Shown: positions 10,498-20,437, counted from the first letter of the stretch. The stretch: DNA of 64,000 bases from Shinisaurus crocodilurus (GCA_021292165.1 CM037877.1:11337980-11401979), one strand, 5' to 3'. Numbers and translations: made by a program. Notes: generated by a model not told the origin, from the letters alone.

Positions 10498-10680
10498 GGC
10501 GAAGCCAGGACCGGTGCAGGGCAGTTTGGCGCCCTAGGCTAAACTATATTTAGCGCCCCCCCCTCTCGTGCCGTGGGGGGGGGCTCCGGAAAGCAGCCCT
10601 GCTCTGCAACCTCCCGGCCCCCCCCGCACGCTGCCGCTGCCGCTCCCCACCTACCTTCCCACGCCTCCTCCGAAAAGGGA

Positions 10681-10790
10681 CCCCCCGCTCTGCTTTTGGC
10701 CGGGGGAAACCAGAGCAACAGGGCTGTTTAAGCCCTGTTGCCCTGGTTCTTCCCGCCAAAACAGAGCGCGGGCGGGGCTCCGGAAACAGC
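10681..10790. repeat. imperfect inverted repeat in the GC-rich element
   Basis: Arms of about 45 bp: left from ccccccgctctgcttttggc to gagcaacagggct, right from agccctgttgccctggttc to agagcgcgggcgggg. They are separated by gtttaag. Both arms contain the GGAAACCAGAGCAACAGG-like core. Confidence 0.85.
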
Positions 10791-10821
10791 ACGGAGAAGG
10801 TAGGTGTCGGGGGGGGGAGGC

Positions 10822-11047
10822 AGCGCGGAGTAGAGGCAAGGCGAAGCGAGGGGGGGGGAGGCAAAGCGAGGGGGGGAGGCAAAGCGAGGCGAGGCGAGGG
10901 GGGGGAGGCAAAGCGAGGCGAAGTGGGGGGGAGGCGGCGCGGGGGGGGAGGCGGCGCAGAGGCGAGGCGAAGCGAGGTGGGGGGGAGGCGGCGGCGAGGC
11001 GAGGCGGGAGGCGGCGCGGAGCGAGGCAAGGTGGGGGGGAGGCGCCC
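10822..11047 (+). repeat. G-rich minisatellite
   Basis: Irregular tandem array of units such as GGGGGGGGAGGCAAAGCGAG and GGCGAGGCGAAGCGAGG. Runs of 6-9 G are spaced closely enough to form G-quadruplexes on the plus strand (inference). Confidence 0.85.
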
Positions 11048-11379
11048 AGGCTCCAGCTCGGCGTCACGGCAACCAATCCCTGGCAATCTGCGAGGATCAG
11101 CTCTCAGCTGCTCGCCGCAGCCGCAGCAAGCCCCGGCAAAAAAGACGAGCGGCCGCCAACAGCTAAAAGGCGGCCGCTGTATTAAACGCTGCTCGTCCCA
11201 GCGCCCCACCACTACTCCCGGGCGCACTGACCTGGCTTTCTCGGAGAGGCGGGCAGCGGACGCAGGGCAGGGCAGGAGCGCGCCGGCAGCGAGAGACGCA
11301 GCTTTCTGCGCCCTCTTACGCTACGCGCCCTAGGCAACAGCCTAGTTGGCCTAGCGGTAGCGCCGGCCCTGGGCGAAGC

Positions 11380-13165
11380 ACCCTCCAGACCTGTCCTAGT
11401 GGTCCCCACAAACTTACCAGGGGGTGGTAGGAAGGGTGATGTCTCCACAGCTGGCAGCAGTGAGCAGTAGAAGCGATGGGGGTGTTGGCAGACTAGCCAT
11501 GAAAAGAGAAGTCACAGATGAAGGAACTGCAGCAGCCGTCATCACAATAGCCATCACTATCTTAATTTCCCCAGAATGCCTCTGGGCCTTGGCTGGGGCC
11601 CAGAGGTATTCTGGGGAGATTAAGATGGGGGTGGCTGGGGCTGTCTTGGCCTACATTTTCCAATAGCATTTTGAGGCTTGCATCTTTTTGTTGTTGCAAG
11701 GAACACATATATCACAGGGGAGGTTTTGGGCATCTTCACTCAGGTGTCTCAGTCTGCGGTTCAGAATCAGACTATCATAATGAGGATCAAACTCGTACCA
11801 TTTGCAGGGCGGGGAGTGAGCATAGGTTTTCCAACAAGGAGACTGACAAATGCTAACACTATATTTTTGCAAATTGCTCAGCCACATGTGAAACTACACT
11901 CCCCGAAAGAGCAAGAGAAGTTAAAAAGCCAGGGCAGAGAGAGGGGGGGGGAAGAGAGAGAAGGTGCCTCTTCAAAATTTTAGTTTTGCTGTAATGAGCA
12001 CTTGACTTTTTGCTACGAAGAGAACTCGCTGGATGATTGCTAAACAGCTCCAGTGGCGTTTATTTCCTTTAAATTACAGCAAAAGGAGATAAAAGGACCA
12101 TATGAAAGAGATGTCTTTCTCTGAGGCCTTCCTCCCTCATGTTTAATGTATTTTCCATTTGGTTGGAGATTGGACCAACTGAATTATGTTTATTAGCCCC
12201 ATGAGAGAAAGGTTAAAAGCCTTGCTTCCCATTCTAATGTTGTAGATACTATTCGATTTATTTTTTTTTTTTTTGCCATACAGTAAAATCCACTTTTTAA
12301 AGTCTTTTTGTTTGCATAGTGAACTTCAGTTCCTGCTCTCAAATAATCTTTCATGGTTTCTTTTTAGGGGGATACCCGATCTATCTCCTATATGGACAAT
12401 GTTTTTAAATAAACAAAAGGAAGGAAATCCTCTCTGATTACTTTGCTTGATCTCAGAATGAATGGCACAAATTAACAATAAGAGTTTTACTGGCCAGCTG
12501 CCAAGGAGCCCCCATCCATCCAGGATTGGTTCTGTTTCTTGAAATTTTCTTTTCATATAATCTAAAGTAATAAGACATGCTGTCCACTATAATGGCAGCC
12601 TCCAGTGAGTGGCAAAGGAGGAAGCATTTTTTTAAAGATAGCAGCCATTTTGATTTTAAATGTCGGAACAAGCTTTCTAGGGAAAAAAAACAAAACAAAA
12701 TGGTGGTCGCTCCAATTTTTATATAACTGAAACAAAACAACCATTTTTGAGGTGGGTGAAACAGCTGAAACACAGTCCTTGTCAACTTGGTACAGCCTTT
12801 AGCGGAATTCCCCTGTTCTTTTCCTTTATCTTTCCTCTTGGTCATTGTACCCAGAGTTCCTCCCCTCCTGAATTCCACTTCAACTAGGAGACTTTCTAAA
12901 ATTAATTCCAGATTTGGAGCATGAGCTGTGTGCCTCAGCTTTCCGTTCCTTCAGGGTATTAATATCTTTGCTCTCCAAGCAATGCTATAAAGTGCGCATA
13001 CTGCTATACCCATGTAGATGCCTCATTTGTGCTCTAGGCACAAAGGTCAGAGGTGGGACCTGTGGAGTGTGTTATTCTACACACGGAGAAGGTCTGAAAA
13101 GGGCTTAAGGGTCCGTATGTTACTAATGCCGCACATGTACATTAATGAAACAATGGTTCTTCCAG
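11380..13165. other. unassigned sequence
   Basis: About 1.8 kb without recognised genes. It contains a short inverted repeat (11564-11630: ccccagaatgcctctgggcc and cccagaggtattctgggg), a T-run at 12262-12274, and segments (12560-12740) that could be an old repeat but match nothing else in this window. Confidence 0.35.
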
Positions 13166-13175
13166 TGTGCTATCA

Positions 13176-13237
13176 ATGCTGGGAGTTGTAGGCCAAAAAC
13201 ATCTGGGGACCCAAGGTTGGAGAACACTGCCATAATG
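13176..13237 (+). mobile_element. 62-bp half-copy of the CAGTG hairpin MITE plus its neighbour's TSD
   Basis: The segment begins inside the palindrome (atgctgggagttg), runs to the CACTG terminus, and continues with ccataatg, the 8-bp TSD of the full element at 13846-13980. It is flanked by direct repeats TGCTATCA (13168-13175 and 13238-13245). The segment is identical to 13927-13988. The other full copies have different flanks, so the source was most likely the neighbour about 0.7 kb away. Confidence 0.8.
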
Positions 13238-13440
13238 TGCTATCAAAGTGTGATGCCTGGTATGTGTGTTCCCAGACTCCATTCAAGTGTCTCTCCCCAT
13301 CAGCTAAAATAACAGAACTATCCCTGTTAGGGTACAACTAAGGATGCCAGCGAAACCTACAACAGACTCAAATGAGTTTGAATATCTAAGAATCCGACCA
13401 GTGGATTCCGCAGTGGATTCCATAGACTTATGGACTGTTC

Positions 13441-13479
<39 letters not shown>

Positions 13480-13480
13480 C
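13441..13480 (+). repeat. (GAT)n microsatellite
   Basis: Thirteen uninterrupted GAT units. Confidence 0.95.
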
Positions 13481-13489
13481 TTTCTGTTA

Positions 13490-13700
13490 TTTTATGCAAA
13501 TTTAGTCATGTCAAAATACGGGGGGGGGGGACCACCGACCACAAATGTGCATTTCCCCCCCCCCATAAGCTAAACCATGAAAATAAGCATTTGGGGAGGG
13601 GGATTTACGTATGTTGGGGGGGTATGCGCATTTTTGAGGGGTGCGAGTTTGCAGAACTGTGAATTTGTGCAAATGCGTACATAAATGCATTTGCGTAAAA
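13490..13700 (+). repeat. interspersed G-run repeat, copy 2
   Basis: Same order of blocks as 6008-6180: gcaaatttagtca, a G-run, aaatgtgcatttccc, cataagctaaaccatgaaaa, ggatttacgtatgttggg. The downstream gtgcaaatgcg repeats extend further than in copy 1. Confidence 0.6.
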
Positions 13701-13845
13701 TCTGATTCTGTCAATCAGCAGACGATGGAACGAGAGGTGCCTGGCAATCTGCAAAATGTGGATGGAAAGGATTTTACAAATGTCCACACATCCCTACGGG
13801 CCATGTGCTTGAACTCAGCCTACCTGCCCTTCCTGCCCCATAATG

Positions 13846-13980
13846 CAGTGTTCTCCAACCTTGGGTCCCCAGATGTTTTTGGCCTACAACTCCCAGCATG
13901 CCCCAGCCAGCTACGCTGGCTGGGGCATGCTGGGAGTTGTAGGCCAAAAACATCTGGGGACCCAAGGTTGGAGAACACTG
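13846..13980. mobile_element. CAGTG hairpin MITE (hAT, Buster/Charlie-like), copy A
   Basis: A 135-bp near-perfect palindrome. It starts CAGTGTTCTCCAACCTTGGG and ends with its complement, with an apex around ccccagccagctacgctggc. Both flanks read ccataatg, a perfect 8-bp TSD with TA in positions 4-5. The TIR resembles the CAGTGGTTCTCAACC ends of Charlie/MER5-type hAT elements (family knowledge). It is non-coding. A fragment of this copy appears at 13176-13237. Confidence 0.93.
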
Positions 13981-14099
13981 CCATAATGTATCAGATATGA
14001 ATGGGCAAGCATAAGAAAGCAGGGTCACGGTGCAGGGTCTTGCTTTAATGACTTTTTTCATTGCCTGGTGCTAAATAATGAACTCAAAAGCCAGCAGAA

Positions 14100-14810
14100 T
14101 GGTTAACCCTATTTCCCATATTGGAAAAAAATGGAGTGGTTTTTAGATTCCCCCCCCCACTACTTCCCATAAGCCTGCTGATTAAAAAACAAAACAAAAC
14201 TGTATCAGTTGCACAAAGACATCATGAACTGAAGCAATAAAAAAAAATATAGAGAGGAGTTGCATTAATTGAAATAATCTCGCAATCACCTGGAGATGCT
14301 AAGGAAAAAGCGCATTCCCAATGCTGAACAGAAGAGAAAAATAGCCAGTTCTTCCTAAAGAGAGATTTGTCCTTACCATGAATGTCAAATTAAGAACTAA
14401 AACTATATATTACAAGTTGATCTAATGCTGGTATTACCAGTCCCGCCTCCACCACTTGAGGTATTTCCCTTACAGTTACCTTGCACCCCTCGAAAATGCA
14501 GGGCACCTATGTTGTTGCTGCTGTATAAACTATCAGCTCCAGGTCACGTGGGTATTGACCGCCACGAAGCCACACTGGACAAATAACAAGGTATTTATTT
14601 TCTCATTTAGTAGCAGTAACAGCAATTCATGCTCTTTCAGGTGCCAAGGGAAATAATAAACCAGCACACACAAAGGCATCAAACTCCCGTTTCCTCAGTC
14701 CCCAACTTCCAACGGTCATAACTGCTCTTGGAACCCACTGACCGATTCCAACAACACAGTAGAGAAGCCCGGTCACAATGCAGTTCTACCATCAGTACAT
14801 TTAATCCCCG
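14100..14810. other. unassigned sequence
   Basis: No exon or repeat end recognised. The run gttgttgctgctgta (14512-14526) and short AT tracts are all I can point to. Confidence 0.35.
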
Positions 14811-14814
14811 CAAA

Positions 14815-14838
14815 ACACACACACACACACACACACCT
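14815..14838 (+). repeat. (CA)n microsatellite
   Basis: About twelve AC units, uninterrupted. Confidence 0.9.
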
Positions 14839-14879
14839 TGGGTTCTATGTGACTTGACTTGCTGGGATGGGCAATTCTT

Positions 14880-15040
14880 CAACAACTAGAATGTCTTTCA
14901 CTGAAATGTTGAAGAATTCTGCAGACATCTTTTTACAACCCCCTGAGGAAGGCCTTAAAAAGCCAAAGGCTGAAACGTGTTGGGCTCCTCCACCTGAAAA
15001 CAAATAATAAAGAATTTGCATCCTGAGAACCTGTTCTCCC
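14880..15040 (+). mobile_element. retroelement-like 3' segment with a hammerhead-like core
   Basis: The block CCTGAGGAAGGCC, then an A-rich loop, then GCC and GGCTGAAACG (14942-14977), is followed by aataaagaatttgc. CTGA(N)GA, stem, GAAAC is the order of conserved bases in hammerhead ribozymes. Similar blocks close some vertebrate Penelope-like and related retroelements (family knowledge, not checked here). Stem II would be only 3 bp (GGC/GCC) with a 7-nt bulge before GAAAC, so activity is doubtful. No coding sequence is recognisable. Confidence 0.4.
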
Positions 15041-15440
15041 CCTTTTTTGCATTGTTATTGGATGCTGTTCTCCTCCTGTTTTTTGCCATAAAGAGAGCAG
15101 TACCATTCATGTCTCTCATCCATCTTGTCTCTTCCTCTCTCACAGCAATGTGGTAATCCCTGGTTGACCCAGGGATGTTCGGTCAGCCCCTTGTTCACCG
15201 CATTCAACTGACAACAGCGCTGAGGAAAAATGCTACCCACCGACACAATTCATTATGCTATTTTCAGGCAGTGAATTTAGGAGGGGCATTTTGGCAATGG
15301 GGGGGGTGTCCAGAATTTTCAGAATGTGGGGATTTCACCACCTGTTAGCAGCATATGAAGGTGTAAAATGTCCTCCCGCCTCCCCTTTTTGCCACCACTG
15401 AGAACTGCTGCTACATCAAAACACAGCATTGTTTTGGGGT

Positions 15441-15560
15441 AGCCTTCCCTAACCTGTTGCCCTCCAGATGTTTTAGACTACAACTTCCAGCATTGCTGGC
15501 CATTGGCTATGCTGGCTGAAACCATTTGGAACTTAAGTTCAAAGCATCTGGAAGGCAACA
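15441..15560 (+). mobile_element. degraded hAT-like repeat ('gactacaacttccag')
   Basis: Contains ccctaacctgttgccctcca, gatgttttagactacaactt and ccagcattgctggccattgg, then a partial complementary arm (ccatttggaacttaagttca, aagcatctggaaggcaacaa). It is an older relative of the window's hairpin families. Confidence 0.6.
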
Positions 15561-15642
15561 AGCTGGGAAAGGGTTTCTGAGACATTCTGGGTAGAGAGGA
15601 ATATGGGTAGAGAGGCCCCTGGGGATATTCCAGGTGGTATTC

Positions 15643-16045
15643 CAGGGATGTGTGAGGATTTAGTTTGGGGGGGGTGGAAATCTGGCGGACTAGCCGGGCT
15701 CGCCTCGAGCATCTGAACTCCATCCCACTTTCCTCTTCCCTGGCTCGACTCGTGGTCTCCTGAGTCGAGCTGGGGAAGTGACTTCCGGGTTCCTGGCGTG
15801 CCACTGTTTACATAGAAAATGCCTTCAGATACACCGAAAGTGGCTGCAATTTGCATCATTTGCACAAATTGCGGCCGCTTTTGCCATATTCTAAGGCATT
15901 TTCTACGCAAACAGCGGCCCGCCGGGAACCCGGAAGTCCAGTGAGCGGTGTGGTACGCACCAGCTTCCAGCCTGGCTTGGCAGGTGCAGCAGCAGCGTCC
16001 GCCAAGCAGGACGTGGGTTTGGTCCTATCGGATCATCCACCCCTA
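15643..16045 (-). mobile_element. palindromic hAT-like element, near full length
   Basis: In reverse orientation to the copy at 2228. It begins CAGGGATGTGTGAGG and ends atcggatcatccacccct, the complement of the AGGGGTGGATGATCCGA end. The centre (15810-15925) is an imperfect hairpin around gcaaattgcggccgcttttg and cattttctacgcaaacagcg, with arms gtgacttccgggttcc/gggaacccggaagtc. TSDs are not exact: ccaggtgg at 15630 and ccaggttg at 16046 are similar but not adjacent to both ends. Confidence 0.75.
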
Positions 16046-16270
16046 CCAGGTTGCCAAAAAGGAGAGAGCGAGCGTGAGAGCCATTTTTAAAACTTAAGCA
16101 GTCAGCAGTATTAAGTGGTAAGCATCCCCACCCTGAAAATTTCAGGGCAATTCACCCCCCTCCAATTTCTACCCAATTGGGGGGGCTCCCTTTAACCCCC
16201 CCTCGCATGCCAATTTTGAGCCAAAAGCTCACACCTTTTCAGCTTAGCGCTGGACATTTTGCATCTAGTG

Positions 16271-16367
16271 CAGTGTTCTCCAACCTTGGGTCCCCAGATG
16301 TTTTTGGCCTACAGCTCCCAGCATGCCCCAGCCAAAACATCTGGGGACCCAAGGTTGGAGAACACTG
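16271..16367. mobile_element. CAGTG hairpin MITE, copy B (asymmetric deletion)
   Basis: The left arm is complete (CAGTGTTCTCC to agcatgccccagcc) but the right arm resumes only at aaaacatctgg, so about 38 bp around the apex are lost. Both flanks read atctagtg, a perfect 8-bp TSD with central TA. Confidence 0.92.
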
Positions 16368-16375
16368 ATCTAGTG

Positions 16376-17050
16376 GAATGTCCAGCCACTGATTGTACAG
16401 TCACGATCGCATCCTTGGACAATCTCAGAGGCCACAGCTGTACAAGGGCTGAAGAAAGTCTCTTAGGGAGGCAGGGCCCAAGCTGTTAGGTTGGGAAAGT
16501 GGCCTTTCGAGCCTGTCAAAGCTTTTCAAAGTGTGAATTTCCCCCCAGCTAATCAACTGTTAAGGGAATAAAAGAGTCCTGACAAGGGCATGGGGTATGA
16601 AAACTGGAGATTGCCGTAATATGACAATGCTATTCACAGTTTCGCTCTGGTGACATACCGCAACATGTTCTTTTCCCTCACAGCCAGGCTGGTTAAAAAA
16701 AAAGAAAAGAGAGAAAGAAAGACAACAAGAACAACAACAAAACAAGCCCTAATGCATTTCTGTCTGCGTCTGTGAAGAAATAATACACATGGCATATGTC
16801 AGCCCTTCCGGTGCCATTATGTGTGTAACACCTGGCAGAATAAAATAAATAAATAAATCCCATCCTTTTACAGTAATAGACATGTTATGAAATGCATCTT
16901 GGTTAAGAAGGCACAGCTGTGACTTACAAAACCAAATACTAACAGGACTACATAAGCCAGCAAGCGTAGAACTAATAAGCCATTGACTTGTTTCCCTTAA
17001 AGCTTCCTAGGAAGTCTGTTAGATTTTGATTCTCTCTTGCTTACAACCAT
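16376..17050. other. unassigned sequence
   Basis: No gene seen. A purine-rich tract (aaaagaaaagagagaaag) lies near 16697-16721 and an (AAAT)n run near 16842-16857. Confidence 0.35.
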
Positions 17051-17054
17051 CTAT

Positions 17055-17220
17055 GAACATAGGAAGCTGCCATATACAGAGTTTACTCGGAAGAGCAGTG
17101 GCTCTCCAGCAAAGAGTTTTTCCTCCTATGACCCAAACATTTAACTAGATATGCTAGGAACTGAACTTAAAATCTTCTGCGTGCAGAGTATTACCCCTGA
17201 GCTATGCACTTTGGTCAAGG
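17055..17220 (-). mobile_element. degraded tRNA-headed SINE with CR1-like tail
   Basis: On the minus strand, catagctcaggggtaatact then gcacgcagaag corresponds to the tRNA-like head of the element at 36057. The end tatatggcagcttcctatg then ttcata is its CR1-like tail. The B box is badly eroded. Confidence 0.65.
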
Positions 17221-17695
17221 CCACAGCTAGGATTAGTTAGGATTTAATCGCAGAGATACCTACACATTGCTGGTGTTGTCGTTTTTTAAACTCTTTATGT
17301 TTTCTGCAAAATAGCACAACCTTTAAAACAAGGGGAAGAAATGAAACCAACCAATCAGCTGCTTACAAATGAATGGCCGAAGTTCATAAGTGTGTGTGTG
17401 AGGGAGGAGCCAAAGCAGTGATTAGAGTAAGAAGAAACTGTTGGAGGATACGGGAAGGAGTCGGTCCTATACTGGTTAGGACGAAGCAGAGTTTTCCTCC
17501 TTATGCACAGCCTGGTTATTGAAACTGGTTATCACCATGTGGGTTGCTAAACCCTGCTAAAAAGGCTCTTAAAAGGAAATGGATTGTCCACACAAGGTTT
17601 AAAACTAATAGAGGCATTTATTAGTTTTACTTACAGTCCGTTTATTCATATATGCAGGATGCATGCAGGTAGATTAGAGTCTTTGGTGTTAAGAG
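17221..17695. other. unassigned sequence before the CpG-rich block
   Basis: No recognised gene or repeat. Composition changes sharply at about 17725 where the CpG-rich block begins. Confidence 0.3.
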
Positions 17696-17724
17696 TCCGC
17701 TTCATTGATAGCGTTGTAATCGAA

Positions 17725-18590
17725 CCTGGGGGGGGGGTCCCGGCTCTCCGCCGCCTCGACTCTCCGTGGCGGCGCCCCCCCGCCTCGATCTGCAGAGCGC
17801 CGCAGAGCAGTTCTCCGCGCCGCTCGAGCCGCCGGCGCTGGTCCCGTCGCGTCACATCCAGCCCCGGAAGTGACGCGACGGGACCCTGCGCAGGCACAAT
17901 ACGTGGCGCAGGGGTCCAGCGCGCCTGCACAGGGTCCCGTCGCGTCACTTCCAGTGCCGGATGTGACGCGACAGGAGCAGCGCGGGCGGCGCGGGCGGCT
18001 CGCTGCAGAGAGGCGAGCCGCCCCGGAGAACAGGTAAGGCCGCGTGAGCCTCGCACGGGTGTGAGCGGGGCGGATTTCGGCCCGCTATGCCCGCGCAAGG
18101 CGAATCGGTACATCTGTAATTGGAGATCACTGGGTGGAAGCCAGTTCAGACAGTGGGCTGGTTCATACGACCCGGGCGGCGAGTGGGGCCCCACGGGGCC
18201 GTCCGCAGGGTCCGGTGGGGTGCTGCAGACAACCATGGTGGAGCCAGCAGTCCCAGCGCCACAGCACAGGCCTCCCAGCGCTAGGGGGCGGCAGCTCGGG
18301 ATGCCCAGCAGGGCCGTTTGCCCCTACAGGCCAGAGCAGCTGCAGCTCCAGCCGCTCTGGGCTGCAGCCTCTGTGCGGGTGGCCACAGGAGGACCCTGCA
18401 GGATGGACGGCTGCTGTCCGCACGGCAGGGCTGCCTACACGCGGTAGGGGCTTACTTCTCTACTGCCCATGGTGACTCTCCATGCTTCCCGCGCACGGCC
18501 ATCCCGCGGGGGCGCCCCTGGCCGGCATTCGCATGACACAGGAACCGCGGGGGACTTCCGCTCCCCCAAGATTCCCGTGTCATGTGTCCC
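17725..18590. promoter_or_regulatory. CpG-rich block, possible CpG-island promoter or GC-rich repeat
   Basis: CpG density is far above the surroundings. It contains two 46-bp hairpins in inverted order (17840-17885 and 17933-17978), each with TGACGCGAC and CCGGAAGTGAC-like words that resemble CRE/ATF and ETS sites. CAGGTAAGG at 18031 is a consensus splice donor, and several GGCGG boxes are present. This would fit a CpG-island promoter with a first exon. Against that, 18046-18116 resembles 42621-42692 inside a Tigger-like element, and the core is strongly palindromic, both of which favour a repeat. The 287-codon open frame across it (17584-18447) shows no domain. Confidence 0.45.
17840..17978. 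repeat. double hairpin / cruciform-like inverted repeat
   Basis: GGTCCCGTCGCGTCAC (17840) pairs perfectly with GTGACGCGACGGGACC (17870-17885). The second unit has the same left arm at 17933 and GTGACGCGACAGGAGC at 17963. The second unit is close to the reverse complement of the first, so the pair forms a larger palindrome whose inner part includes ctgcgcaggc and gcgcctgcac. Confidence 0.9.
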
Positions 18591-18596
18591 TCAGGC

Positions 18597-18599
<3 letters not shown>

Positions 18600-18629
<30 letters not shown>
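18600..18629 (+). repeat. (GA)n microsatellite
   Basis: Fifteen GA units at the edge of the CpG-rich block. Confidence 0.95.
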
Positions 18630-18632
<3 letters not shown>

Positions 18633-18940
18633 TGGCCACAGAGAGGCTGGAAGTAGGGAGGAGGGGTTAGAAAACATGCACCCTGGGGATTGTTCAATTA
18701 ACCCTTTCCTCCCACTCTAACTAGTGGTTACATTACCTCGTTGATTTAAGCAGGCAACATTACAATTTCCAACGGAAACAAACATCAGTCAGGGATATTT
18801 AGGTTGTCATCTTACACTCCATGAGCTGGATGCCAATGGGCTGTAGGATGTTGCAGAAGTGCTGCTCTACCAGTGGGGCAGTACTTGGGCCATGAGAGGA
18901 GCCCCTGGTAGACTATCAGGAAGCTCCACTGGTGTAAATA

Positions 18941-19134
18941 TTTATTATTTTATTTATTTATTATATTTATACCCCACCTTTTTTCCTGCAAGGAACCCAA
19001 GGCGGCTTGCATTATCATCCTCCTCCTCCTCTCCATTTTATCCTCACAACAACCCTGTGAGGTAGGTTAGGCTGAGAGTCAGTGACTGGCCCAAAGTCAC
19101 CCAGTGAGTTTCATGGCCGAGTGGGGACTAGAAC
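18941..19134 (-). mobile_element. Sauria SINE, 5'-truncated
   Basis: Minus-strand order: gttctagtccccactcggcc, then ctcactgggtgactttgggc, ttgttgtgaggataaaatgg, aaaaggtggggtataaatat and an (AATA)n tail. The tRNA-like A box is missing. Confidence 0.88.
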
Positions 19135-20430
19135 CTTGGTATCAGTGGGAGTGAATGTTTAAGAAAAAAGCAGGCTGCTGGTGGCGGGGAGGGTAAGGAG
19201 AAACCCACCTCCTACCTTTTGCCCCGGCCAACCGAAGCCAGCAGGCTTTTAAGTCAGGAGGGCTGAACTTCTTCCAGCCCAGGGTCCAAATTCCATTTTC
19301 ATTTCGGAGAAGCTCTTGGGAGGGGGCACATTCCACTGGTGGGCCGGGCCTAAGACAGAAGGGGGCAAGGCCCCAACTACCCGCATATTTTTGCTGAAAG
19401 CTCTTACTGTCAGTAGCTAAGCCTTACGAGAGGCAGTTCGACCTTTTGGAATGAGTTAGGACTAGGGTTAGAATCTACCTAGAGAAATGTCTGTACTTCC
19501 AAGAAAGGAACATGATGCACCATTAAGCCATTTGCAGGAATAACATGCATGCAATATGTAGTAGCAGCAGCAACAACGTGATGTATGCAATGCCACAAAC
19601 AGAACTGTGAAAACCACAGATCTTTTGGTATTCGTCCTGAATATGTAATACTAGCATGAGGGAAGGTCAAAATATCATTGTCTAAAAAGGGACACATTCC
19701 TATCTGTTATGCAGCGTCTCTTGTACACTAGGGATCTCCATGAGTTCTTTCAAACAGCACATTTTCTTGGGATACCAGTCAGGCTGCAAAAGTGGTTCCT
19801 GGAAAGTTCCATAGTTGTAGCTCTACTTTATATCCTTTCATTTGTTCCCCAAATACCAAAGGGTCTTTACTGTACTTGCTTATATCAAAGATCCGTTCCA
19901 AGAGCTTTGCGAAGCGAGTATTGAGCTTGGCTGTACTTTGCACAGAGCAATCCAAAATGTGTACCAAAGAAAGCCCAAACTCTGCACTCAGAATAAATGA
20001 TCCACAGGCACTCGTTTTGAGTGAATAAATCTTTCTGTTCCTTCATTTCCATAGCATGAATGAACATAGCTCCTCTTTGCTTTCTGATCCTGCTCCAGAT
20101 GCAGAAAATGTATCTTTTTCCTGAGAAACTATTCTTGATAGCGGGTGAGCTCCACTCAGCTTGCTTTGGAATTGGCTTGGTATTTATGAGCTCTTCCCAA
20201 GAAGCATCCAGGCAAGAACAGCTCTTCAGTTTTCTGAGAAGAGCCCCCTAGCTCACTATAGCCCTATGCAGGTTGCCTGCAACATGTGTAGGTCTAAAGT
20301 GGGGCTGGTGCACGCATGCTTGTCCTTGCACTTCCAGCTACATCAAAGATCTGATTAGGCATTTGTAAATGCTAGGGGATATACGAATTTTGTTTAATCT
20401 GTTCCATGTCCATTCTGCAGATTTTCAGGC
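19135..20430. other. unassigned sequence
   Basis: About 1.3 kb with no recognised exon or repeat. Short open frames on both strands have no familiar motif. Confidence 0.35.
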
Positions 20431-20437
20431 TTATTTC

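Larger units (their letters stand above)
10506..11371 (+). mobile_element. GC-rich hAT-like element carrying a CpG-island-like body
   Basis: The ends CAGGACCGGTGC and GCGCCGGCCCTG form a 12-bp TIR with two mismatches. Both flanks read ggcgaagc (10498-10505 and 11372-11379), a perfect 8-bp TSD. The 866-bp body is extremely CpG-rich. It contains an imperfect inverted repeat (10681-10790), a G-rich minisatellite (10822-11047) and a segment with several GGCGG/CCGCC boxes. Open frames of up to 225 codons run through it on both strands, but they are proline- or arginine/glycine-rich products of a stop-poor GC composition and I reject them as genes. A caution: the TSD word also resembles the GGCGAAGCGAGG minisatellite unit. 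Confidence 0.85.

Noticed and set aside
10550..11227. 225-codon minus-strand and 205-codon plus-strand open frames
   Set aside because: Both lie inside the GC-rich hAT-like element, overlap each other on opposite strands, and are low-complexity Pro/Arg or Gly/Arg products of a stop-poor repeat.
15630..16053. TSD ccaggtgg/ccaggttg for the palindromic element at 15643
   Set aside because: The left word does not abut the CAGGGATG end (5 bp lie between), so I do not count it as a target duplication.
17584..18447. 287-codon open frame across the CpG-rich block
   Set aside because: Long frames are expected by chance in such GC-rich DNA; it runs through the double hairpin and shows no domain, and an equally long antisense frame exists.
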